A stretch of DNA of 46,619 bases from positions 1-46,619 of the forward strand of contig CANFWH010000016.1 of the NCBI GenBank assembly GCA_947450645.1, in the 5' to 3' direction. This document shows positions 7,880 to 15,132 of this stretch, in pieces (the stretch's first letter is position 1; each line of letters opens with the position of its first letter). The stretch is from Comamonadaceae bacterium. GTDB taxonomy: Bacteria; Pseudomonadota; Gammaproteobacteria; Burkholderiales; Burkholderiaceae_C. The notes under the pieces were generated by a model, which was given only the letters and a program-made list of their open reading frames with translations, was not told where the DNA came from and made no database searches. The position numbers and the translations under genes were made by a program.

Positions 7880-8812
7880 ATTCTTTAAAAATTCCTCAAT
7901 CATCTGTGCCAAAATTTCAGGTTGATCATGATGCATCATGTGCCCTGCATTTGCCACGGCTTCAATTCTGCAATTGGGTACGCTCTTTAGACGTTCATGG
8001 TACTCGGCTAGCGTAAATTTGCCTGCCCACCATTTTTCCATTTCGTTGTTCTCTGCTTCCACTGCCAATGTCGGCGCGGTGATTTGCTTGTACAGCGAGA
8101 GCGCTTCATCGACTTGGTACAAATTGGCATTGACGACTTTGTGCGCTGCGTCGCCCAAGATGTCCCATTTGCCGCTTTGGTTCTCTTTTGCCCAGTGCCG
8201 CGCCAGCCACTGCGCTTTGTCCTCTGGCAGTCGTTTATTGGTTTTCATTAAGCGTCTTGCTACGCCATCGGCGCTCTCGTAGGCCGTGAGATTGAGCTCG
8301 CCTTTATTCATTTTTTTGAGCTCGTTTATCCACTGCACGTAGCGCTTACTCGCGTTCTCTGGCTTGGTTCTGGGCATGCCAAAACCTTCTAGATTGATCA
8401 GTCTATGGATGCGTTCTGGTTTGATGCCTGAATACAGCATGACGACGTTGCCACCTAAGCTGTGACCGAGTAAATCGACTTGTTTGCCTCCATCTGGATT
8501 ATTTTCAAGCTCAATCCAATCGAGTAAAAAATCGAGATCAGCCAAGTAGTCGGGAATCCAATAGTTGTCGGTGGATGGCACAACGGTTTTGCCATAGCCA
8601 CGCCAATCGGGGGCGACGATGTAGCGATCCTCTTTGAGTGCGTCCACTACAAACTGAAACGACGCGGACACGTCCATCCAGCCGTGTACCATGACGAGCG
8701 GGCGTTGCCCTGCTTTGCGAGTCCCCCATGTGCGCACGTGGTATTGCAAATTGCGAATGGGAGCGAATTGACTTGTAGAATTTTTAAGAACTTGATACAT
8801 ACCGCTCATCAT
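7877..8812 (-). CDS. Alpha/beta-fold hydrolase
   Basis: The protein of about 311 residues has the alpha/beta hydrolase features in order: the oxyanion segment MVHGWMDVSASF, APDWRGYGKT, the nucleophile elbow LLGHSLGGNVVM with the catalytic Ser, and a late His in NAGHMMHHDQP. Such enzymes cleave esters, epoxides or C-C bonds; the substrate is unknown. The start is ambiguous between ATGs at 8812, 8809 and 8800. The first is preceded by TAGG, while the last matches common family N-termini. The divergent acyl-CoA synthetase begins at 8814, so the two genes touch head to head. The stop lies in the large inverted repeat. Confidence 0.85.
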   Translation of the reverse strand: MMSGMYQVLKNSTSQFAPIRNLQYHVRTWGTRKAGQRPLVMVHGWMDVSASFQFVVDALKEDRYIVAPDWRGYGKTVVPSTDNYWIPDYLADLDFLLDWIELENNPDGGKQVDLLGHSLGGNVVMLYSGIKPERIHRLINLEGFGMPRTKPENASKRYVQWINELKKMNKGELNLTAYESADGVARRLMKTNKRLPEDKAQWLARHWAKENQSGKWDILGDAAHKVVNANLYQVDEALSLYKQITAPTLAVEAENNEMEKWWAGKFTLAEYHERLKSVPNCRIEAVANAGHMMHHDQPEILAQMIEEFLKN

Positions 8813-8813
8813 A

Positions 8814-10454
8814 ATGAAACCTAGTCCACAAATTGACAACTACGCGGCCTTGCACAGAGGCTTTCGCTGGCAGGTACTCAAGCATTTCAATATCGCCGAC
8901 GTTTGCTCGCGGCGCTGGGCGGCTGAGTCTGACTCGAATAGTCGCACGGCAGTCATTGAGCACGAGGGCAAAGCCTTTAGCTATGCGGCCTTGCAGCGCA
9001 CGGCTAATCAATTGTCGAATGCGCTGGTTGCCAAAGGTGTGCAGCGCGGTGACCGCGTGGCGATTGTGCTGTCGCAAGGTTTTGCTTGTGCCGTGGCGTA
9101 CATGGCGTGCTTTCAAATGGGCGCGGTGGCGATGCCGCTATCCAAACTGTTTGGCGAAGATGCGGTGAGCTTTCGTATGAAAGACAGCGGCGCGACGGCC
9201 GTGATTGATCACGTTGACTTTGACCAGATAGCGACTTTTTCCTCAGAGTTCGCTTGCATCAAAACTCTTGCCGACGACGCAGCCATTTTGATTTACACCA
9301 GCGGCACCACGGGCGATCCCAAGGGCGCACTGATTCCGCACCGTGCCATGATTGGTAACTTGACGGGGTTTGTGTGTAGCCAGAATTGGTTTGGGTTTGA
9401 TCCAACGGACGCGACCAAAGAATCAGAAGCTATTTTTTGGTCACCCGCCGATTGGGCTTGGACGGGTGGCTTGATGGATGCCCTCTTGCCTTCGCTTTAT
9501 TTTGGTCGTCCTATCATTGCCTATGCAGGACGCTTTAGTCCCGAGACTGCGTTTGAGATTTTGGAGCAGCACAAGGTCACGCACACCTTCCTTTTTCCTA
9601 CCGCACTCAAAGCCATGATGAAGGCAGTTCCTCGGCCTAGAAGTCAATACCAGCTTGGCCTGCAGGCCATTATGAGTGCTGGTGAAGCGGTTGGCGACGC
9701 TGTGTTTACGTATTGCGAAAGCGAGCTGGGCGTGACGGTGAACGAGATGTTTGGTCAAACTGAAATCAATTACGTGGTCGGCAATTGCGCCATGAATCAC
9801 GCGATACAGGGCAAGTCATCCAACATCGGTTGGCCTGCGCGGGCGGGCAGCATGGGACGTGCCTATCCTGGGCACCGTGTCGCGGTGATTGATGATGCTG
9901 GCAAGTTGTGTCCTGTGGGCGTTGCAGGCGATGTGGCCGTGCATCAAAAGGACGTTCACGGCAAGTTGGATCCGATTTTCTTTCTCGGATATTGGAACAA
10001 TCCTTTGGCAACTGCCAAAAAATACACAGGCAAAGGCAGCACGGGCTGGTGCCGCACGGGCGATATGGCGAGCATGGATGCCGACGGCTATCTTTGGTAC
10101 CAAGGCCGCAGCGACGATATGTTTAAGGCGGCGGGCTACCGCATTGGCCCCTCCGAAGTCGAGAACTGTTTGGTCAAGCACCCAGCTGTTGTCAACGCCG
10201 CTGTGGTGCCTAAGCCCGATGCCGAGCGCGGCGCGTTGGTTAAGGCCTATGTGGTGCTGGCGGCAGGATTCCAGCCAAGTGAGACGCTCGTTGCCGAGTT
10301 GCAACTGCACGTGCGCGGTAAGCTGGCACCCTACGAATATCCGAAAGAAATTGAATTTATTGAGGCGCTGCCCATGACCACGACAGGCAAGGTGCAGCGG
10401 CGCGTGCTTAGGTTACAAGAAGAGGCGAGAGCCGCAAAAAATTGGAGACAATAA
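8814..10454 (+). CDS. AMP-binding acyl-CoA synthetase
   Basis: The 546-residue enzyme belongs to the ANL superfamily and should activate a carboxylic acid to its CoA thioester via an acyl-adenylate. The P-loop-like motif LIYTSGTTGDPKGAL is at about 161-175, the adenine-binding GQTEINY near 320, and the hinge region TGDMASMDADGYLWYQGRSD is followed by AGYRIGPSEVE. The catalytic Lys lies in TTTGKVQRR near the C-terminus. The layout resembles acetyl/propionyl or medium-chain acyl-CoA synthetases. The N-terminal FRWQVLKHFNIADVC is typical of that subgroup. An aldo/keto reductase gene follows after four bases, suggesting co-transcription. The acid substrate cannot be read from the sequence. Confidence 0.9.
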   Translation: MKPSPQIDNYAALHRGFRWQVLKHFNIADVCSRRWAAESDSNSRTAVIEHEGKAFSYAALQRTANQLSNALVAKGVQRGDRVAIVLSQGFACAVAYMACFQMGAVAMPLSKLFGEDAVSFRMKDSGATAVIDHVDFDQIATFSSEFACIKTLADDAAILIYTSGTTGDPKGALIPHRAMIGNLTGFVCSQNWFGFDPTDATKESEAIFWSPADWAWTGGLMDALLPSLYFGRPIIAYAGRFSPETAFEILEQHKVTHTFLFPTALKAMMKAVPRPRSQYQLGLQAIMSAGEAVGDAVFTYCESELGVTVNEMFGQTEINYVVGNCAMNHAIQGKSSNIGWPARAGSMGRAYPGHRVAVIDDAGKLCPVGVAGDVAVHQKDVHGKLDPIFFLGYWNNPLATAKKYTGKGSTGWCRTGDMASMDADGYLWYQGRSDDMFKAAGYRIGPSEVENCLVKHPAVVNAAVVPKPDAERGALVKAYVVLAAGFQPSETLVAELQLHVRGKLAPYEYPKEIEFIEALPMTTTGKVQRRVLRLQEEARAAKNWRQ

Positions 10455-10458
10455 AACC

Positions 10459-11535
10459 ATGAAAAATATACAACTCGGTCAATCTGATCTCCACGTTAAA
10501 CCCATTTGCCTTGGCACCATGACTTTTGGTGCGCAGGTGGATGAAGCGACTTCGCACAACATCTTGGCCCGCTCGTTAGACGCAGGCATTGACTTTATGG
10601 ACACGGCAGAAATGTACGCCGTGCCGCCGACGGCCGCCACCTACAACAAAACAGAAACTTTTATCGGTAACTACTTTGCCAAAAACAAAGGTGCTCGCGA
10701 TAAATGGACTGTGGCGACCAAAGTGGCTGGGCCTTCGCGCGGGATGGACTGGATTAGGGGCGGCGCGGTCAACAATAATGGTCAGACCATCATTGATGCT
10801 TGCGAGGCTTCGCTCAAGCGTTTGAATGTGGATGTGATCGACCTGTACCAATTGCACTGGCCCAATCGCCATGTGCCGCAGTTTGGTATGGCGTACTACA
10901 ACCCCAAGATGGAGAACCACGAATCGTCGGGCATCCATGAGCAGTTAGAAGCTTTTGGCAAATTAGTGAAGGCTGGCAAGATCCGCGCGATTGGCCTCTC
11001 TAACGAAACGCCTTACGGTGTGCATGAGTTTGTGCGGCTTGCGGAGCAGCACGGTTTGCCGCGTATTGCCACCGTGCAAAACGCCTATTGCTTGGTGAAC
11101 CGCACGGTTGAAAACGCACTGGACGAAACCATGCACCGCTTGAACGTGGGCTTGCTGGCTTACTCGCCGTTGGCGTTTGGTTTGCTCACAGGTAAGTACG
11201 ACTCGATGGGGGTTGATCCTGCTGCTGGCGCGATTGAAGCCACGGGGCGACTCAGCTTATTTGCCTCGATGCGGGCGCAGCGCTGGGGTCGCCCAGAAGC
11301 TTTGAAGGCCGCTAAGCGCTACAACCAATTGGCGCGTGATAACGGCATGACGCCTGTACAACTAGCGCTGGCGTTTTGTTATCAAAAATGGCAGGTGGCC
11401 AGCACCATCATTGGCGTGACTTCGGTGGCGCAATTCGATGAGTGTTTAAAGGCTTGGGAAACACCACCACTATCTAAAGACCTACTCAAAGCGATTGACC
11501 AAATTCGTTGGGAAGAGCGAGACCCAGCGCTCTAG
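10459..11535 (+). CDS. NADP-dependent aldo/keto reductase (Tas-like)
   Basis: The 358-residue protein has an AKR barrel with the tetrad visible as Asp and Tyr in DFMDTAEMYAVPP (about 45-57), Lys in WTVATKVAGPS (about 86-96) and His in DLYQLHWPNR (about 127-136). QLALAFCYQKWQVASTIIGVTS near the C-terminus is the cofactor phosphate-binding region. The TYNKTETFIGNYF insertion after the Tyr places it with the Tas/YghZ-like group of E. coli. GGAGA lies nine bases before the ATG, within the end of the synthetase gene. It probably reduces an aldehyde or ketone; pairing with an acyl-CoA synthetase is suggestive but does not define the pathway. Confidence 0.88.
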   Translation: MKNIQLGQSDLHVKPICLGTMTFGAQVDEATSHNILARSLDAGIDFMDTAEMYAVPPTAATYNKTETFIGNYFAKNKGARDKWTVATKVAGPSRGMDWIRGGAVNNNGQTIIDACEASLKRLNVDVIDLYQLHWPNRHVPQFGMAYYNPKMENHESSGIHEQLEAFGKLVKAGKIRAIGLSNETPYGVHEFVRLAEQHGLPRIATVQNAYCLVNRTVENALDETMHRLNVGLLAYSPLAFGLLTGKYDSMGVDPAAGAIEATGRLSLFASMRAQRWGRPEALKAAKRYNQLARDNGMTPVQLALAFCYQKWQVASTIIGVTSVAQFDECLKAWETPPLSKDLLKAIDQIRWEERDPAL

Positions 11536-11632
11536 GGTAATCCCCTGTAACGGATGCGTCAAATTTGCTCCATTTTGGTACGTCTAGAACTATATTAGCG
11601 GCTTCTCAACACAATATTATTAGGGGAAGCTT

Positions 11633-13261
11633 ATGAGTGGAATTCTGGACAAAGAGCAAACCATTGCGGGGCCTGGTTTTAACCGCTGGATCGTTCCGCC
11701 TGCAGCGCTTGCAATTCATTTATGTATCGGTATGGCTTACGGCTTTTCGGTATTTTGGTTACCGCTGTCTAAAGCACTAGGCATCAAAGACGCAATCAAA
11801 TGCGGCCCTGATGTTGGTTTTTTCGGACAATTATTTACCACGAGCTGTGACTGGCAAATCTCTACGCTCGGTTGGATGTACACCTTGTTCTTTGTGCTCC
11901 TCGGCTCTTCGGCTGCCATCTGGGGCGGTTGGCTAGAGCGAGTGGGTCCTCGCAAAGCGGGCGTAGTGTCCGCGCTGTGCTGGTGCGGTGGTATGCTGTT
12001 CTCGGCGCTAGGCGTCTATATGCATCAATTCTGGATGATGATTGTCGGCTCAGGCATTATTGGCGGCATTGGCCTAGGTTTAGGATATATCTCACCCGTG
12101 TCAACCTTGATCAAATGGTTTCCCGACCGTCGCGGCATGGCAACAGGTATGGCGATCATGGGCTTTGGTGGTGGCGCAATGATTGGGTCGCCGCTTGCTG
12201 CTGACCTCATGAAATACTTTGCCACACCGACCGATGTAGGCGTGATGCAAACATTTATCGTGATGGCGCTTGTGTACTTCGTCTTCATGATGGCAGGTGC
12301 GTTTGGTTACCGTGTCCCTGAGACGGGCTGGAAGCCAGAGGGTTGGACACCGCCACCTGCGCAAGTAAACAACGCCATGATTACTCAAAAACACGTACAC
12401 GTAAGCAAGGTCTGGGGCATTCCCCAGTTTTGGTTGATTTGGATGGTGTTGACTATGAACGTGAGTGCGGGTATTGGCGTGATTGGCATGGCTTCGCCCA
12501 TGCTGCAAGAAATGTTTGGTGGCTCACTGATTGGTGTAGCTAAAAAATTTGGTGAGCTAGATAAAGCACAACTTACAGCTATTGCTGGCGTGGCTGCTGG
12601 CTTTGCAGCGTTGATTAGCTTGTTCAATATTGCAGGGCGTTTCTTTTGGGCGACGCTATCGGACAAGTTGGGTCGCAAATTGACGTACGTGGTGTTTTTT
12701 GTGCTCGGCGGTTTGATGTACTTTAGTATTCCTAGTAGCGCAGCAGCAGGCAATATCGCACTTTTTGTGGGCGCGGTTTGCGTGATTTTGTCTATGTATG
12801 GCGGCGGTTTTGCAACTGTGCCCGCTTACCTTGCGGACATCTTTGGTACGCAAATGGTGGGTGCGATTCATGGCCGTTTATTGACGGCTTGGGCAACCGC
12901 AGGCATCATAGGCCCTGTGGTGGTGAACTACATGCGCGAGTACCAATTAGGGCTTGGCATCCCACGCGAACAGGTCTACAACCAAACCATGTACATCTTG
13001 GTCGGTATGCTTGTCATCGGATTGATTTGTAATTTGCTTGTTAAACCCCTCGATAACAAGTGGTTTATGACCGACGCTGAGTTAGCTGAAGAAAAACGTC
13101 TTGCCCACGAAAAGATGGCGGCATCTGAAGTGGGCGTTTCGACGGGTGGCGCTGATGTCGTGAACCCTGCTGTCGTGGTGTTTGCTTGGTTGGCAGTTGG
13201 CATTCCATTGGCTTGGGGTGTGTACCGTACGATGCAAAGCGTGGCTAAATTTTTCGCCTAA
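11633..13261 (+). CDS. MFS carrier of the oxalate/formate antiporter (OFA) family
   Basis: The 542-residue protein has about 12 membrane segments and OFA-type signatures: an N-terminal GMAYGFSVFWLPL, GIGLGLGYISPVSTLIKWFPDRRG in transmembrane helices 4-5 (shown across about residues 145-168), and GRFFWATLSDKLGRK in the second half. OFA proteins exchange or import small mono- and dicarboxylates, oxalate and formate among them. It is directly upstream of fdhB-fdhA-fdhD, so supplying or clearing formate is a reasonable inference. No formyl-CoA transferase or oxalyl-CoA decarboxylase gene is present in the window. AGGGGAAG eight bases before the ATG is a strong ribosome binding site. A hairpin with a T run follows the gene. 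Confidence 0.88.
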   Translation: MSGILDKEQTIAGPGFNRWIVPPAALAIHLCIGMAYGFSVFWLPLSKALGIKDAIKCGPDVGFFGQLFTTSCDWQISTLGWMYTLFFVLLGSSAAIWGGWLERVGPRKAGVVSALCWCGGMLFSALGVYMHQFWMMIVGSGIIGGIGLGLGYISPVSTLIKWFPDRRGMATGMAIMGFGGGAMIGSPLAADLMKYFATPTDVGVMQTFIVMALVYFVFMMAGAFGYRVPETGWKPEGWTPPPAQVNNAMITQKHVHVSKVWGIPQFWLIWMVLTMNVSAGIGVIGMASPMLQEMFGGSLIGVAKKFGELDKAQLTAIAGVAAGFAALISLFNIAGRFFWATLSDKLGRKLTYVVFFVLGGLMYFSIPSSAAAGNIALFVGAVCVILSMYGGGFATVPAYLADIFGTQMVGAIHGRLLTAWATAGIIGPVVVNYMREYQLGLGIPREQVYNQTMYILVGMLVIGLICNLLVKPLDNKWFMTDAELAEEKRLAHEKMAASEVGVSTGGADVVNPAVVVFAWLAVGIPLAWGVYRTMQSVAKFFA

Positions 13262-13292
13262 TTTGGCCAAATTGATTTAGGTCAACCATAGA

Positions 13293-13333
13293 GGGGCAGC
13301 GCTTGTGCACAATGAGCGTTGCCCCGATTTTTT
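13293..13333 (+). terminator. Rho-independent terminator after the OFA carrier gene
   Basis: The arms GGGGCAGCGCT (13293-13303) and AGCGTTGCCCC (13315-13325) pair over 11 positions with one G-U, followed by GATTTTTTT. The hairpin lies in the gap between the carrier gene and fdhB, so fdhB may have its own promoter or depend on read-through. Confidence 0.8.
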
Positions 13334-13372
13334 TGGCTTTTTGCTTTCAGACTTTGAATCTCTAGGAAACGT

Positions 13373-15097
13373 ATGCCCTCCTCCACGTCCAGCACTGTTC
13401 TAGCCACTCCTGACGCCATGCGCGCCAAGATGAAGCGTTTGGCCAAGCTCAAAGGCCGCCAAACCGACACGGATTCGCTCGTTGCCGTTCGCGCCTTGAT
13501 AGGTGAGCGTCCTAGCACGGGCTATCCGCGAGATATGTTGATTGAGTACTTGCACAAGTTGCAAGATGCTCACCGCGGTTTGCAGGAAGGGCATTTGGTC
13601 GCACTCGCCAAAGAGATGAATATCCCCATGGCTGAGGTGTATGAGGTTGCGACTTTCTATCACCACTTCGAAGTTTTGCGCGAAGGCGATGCCGCCGCTG
13701 GCATCACCGTTCGTGTGTGCGATAGCTTGTCTTGCGAAATGGCAGGCGCTAAAGATTTGATGGCACGTTTGCCTGCTATTTTGGGGAGTGCGGATGTCAA
13801 AGTAATTGCAGCACCTTGCCTTGGTCGTTGCGAGCAAGCGCCTGTGGTGGCTGTGCATCAAAACCCGATTGCAAACGCGACGGTTGATGCGGTCGTTGCC
13901 GCTGTCAAAGCGGGTAAGACCACGCACGCGCAGTCCGATCAAGATTTGGAATACATCGACTACGCTGCCTATAACGCGGCAGGTGGCTACAAACTCTTGG
14001 CTGGCTTAGATATCGAAGCCACGATCAAAATCATGGAAGATTCTGGTCTGCGTGGCCTTGGCGGCGCGGGCTTTCCTTCTGGTCGCAAATGGCGCATCGT
14101 GAAGGGCCAAATGGGCGAGAAGCTGATGGCGATCAACATCGACGAAGGCGAGCCAGGCACATTTAAAGACCGCACGTACCTAGAGCGCGATCCGCATCGT
14201 TTTTTAGAAGGCATGTTGATTGCGGCACAGGTCGTGGGCATTCAAACTTGCTATATCTATTTGCGTGACGAATACCACGGCTGCCGTGAAATCTTAGAGC
14301 GCGAAGTAGTAAGCCTGCAGGCCATGCCACCAAAGGCTTTGCAGGGTGCCCTGCCCACGATCCATATCCGGCGCGGCGCGGGAGCCTACATCTGCGGCGA
14401 AGAGTCCGCCATGATTGAAAGCATCGAGGGTAAGCGCGGCGAGCCACGTATGCGTCCACCGTTTATTGCCGAGGTGGGACTGTTTGGCAAGCCGACCCTA
14501 GAGCACAACTTCGAGACGCTCTATTGGGTGCGCGAGATTTTAGAAAAAGGCGCGAGTTGGTTCACCAGTCACGGAGCCAACGGACGTAAGGGGCTGCGCT
14601 CATTTAGCGTGTCTGGCCGCGTTAAAAAACCTGGTGTCAAACTCGCGCCAGCGGGTATCACTTTGACGGAGTTGGTTGATCAATATTGCGGCGGCATGAT
14701 GGACGGACATGAGCTCTACGCCTACCTGCCGGGCGGCGCATCGGGCGGCATCTTGCCCGCTTCGCTTGCCAATATCCCACTCGATTTCGACACGCTGCAA
14801 CCTTATGGCTGCTTTATTGGTTCTGCCGCGGTGATGGTGATGAGCCAACATGACAAAGCTCGCGACGCAGCGCTCAACATCATGAAATTCTTCGAGCACG
14901 AGAGCTGCGGTCAATGCACGCCATGCCGCGTGGGAACAAGCAAAGCGGCCAAGCTGATGGAAGCCAAAACATGGGATAGCGAAACATTAGAAGATTTGGC
15001 GGTCGTCATGGGCGACGCGTCGATTTGCGGACTCGGGCAAGCAGCGCCGAACCCGATTCGCTCGATTCAAAAACACTTCGCTCACGAGATCAATTAA
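13373..15097 (+). CDS. fdhB: NAD-dependent formate dehydrogenase beta subunit (NuoE-NuoF fusion)
   Basis: The 574-residue protein is a fusion. Residues 1-170 are a NuoE/thioredoxin-like domain with the four 2Fe-2S ligands Cys116, Cys121, Cys149 and Cys153. The rest is NuoF-like, with the NAD/FMN segment RGLGGAGFPSGRKW near 227-240, RRGAGAYICGEESAMIES, and a 4Fe-4S site in ESCGQCTPCR near 515. It takes electrons from the alpha subunit and reduces NAD+. The same fusion occurs in the two-subunit tungsten/molybdenum formate dehydrogenase of Methylorubrum extorquens, in contrast to the separate FdsG and FdsB subunits of Cupriavidus. AGGA lies eight bases before the ATG. The stop codon is part of a palindromic repeat. 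Confidence 0.93.
   Translation: MPSSTSSTVLATPDAMRAKMKRLAKLKGRQTDTDSLVAVRALIGERPSTGYPRDMLIEYLHKLQDAHRGLQEGHLVALAKEMNIPMAEVYEVATFYHHFEVLREGDAAAGITVRVCDSLSCEMAGAKDLMARLPAILGSADVKVIAAPCLGRCEQAPVVAVHQNPIANATVDAVVAAVKAGKTTHAQSDQDLEYIDYAAYNAAGGYKLLAGLDIEATIKIMEDSGLRGLGGAGFPSGRKWRIVKGQMGEKLMAINIDEGEPGTFKDRTYLERDPHRFLEGMLIAAQVVGIQTCYIYLRDEYHGCREILEREVVSLQAMPPKALQGALPTIHIRRGAGAYICGEESAMIESIEGKRGEPRMRPPFIAEVGLFGKPTLEHNFETLYWVREILEKGASWFTSHGANGRKGLRSFSVSGRVKKPGVKLAPAGITLTELVDQYCGGMMDGHELYAYLPGGASGGILPASLANIPLDFDTLQPYGCFIGSAAVMVMSQHDKARDAALNIMKFFEHESCGQCTPCRVGTSKAAKLMEAKTWDSETLEDLAVVMGDASICGLGQAAPNPIRSIQKHFAHEIN
14316..14342 (+). repeat. Possible diverged copy of the dispersed repeat in fdhB
   Basis: TGCAGGCC, an 11-base spacer, then GGCTTTGCA; the half-sites and spacing match but the ATAA is CAAA. 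It encodes LQAMPPKALQ, in the same reading phase as the LQAT-type copies elsewhere, in a stretch between conserved NuoF motifs. Confidence 0.35.
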
Positions 15098-15120
15098 TTG
15101 GGGACAGACCCTAATTAATT
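15092..15120. repeat. Palindromic repeat at the fdhB 3' end
   Basis: A 12-pair hairpin (15092-15103 with 15109-15120, one G-U pair, loop ACAGA) fills most of the gap between fdhB and fdhA and supplies the fdhB stop codon TAA. Its central 22 bases (15095-15116) recur with one difference at 37111-37132, at the end of hisC. Within an operon it may stabilise or partly attenuate the transcript. Confidence 0.75.
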
Positions 15121-15132
15121 TGGAGAACCATC

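Noticed and set aside
8968-8994. AAGCC-N11-GGCCT in the acyl-CoA synthetase gene as another repeat copy
   Set aside because: The half-sites and spacing fit, but the core lacks ATAA and the residues (SYAALQ) are an ordinary conserved part of acyl-CoA synthetases, so chance is the better explanation.
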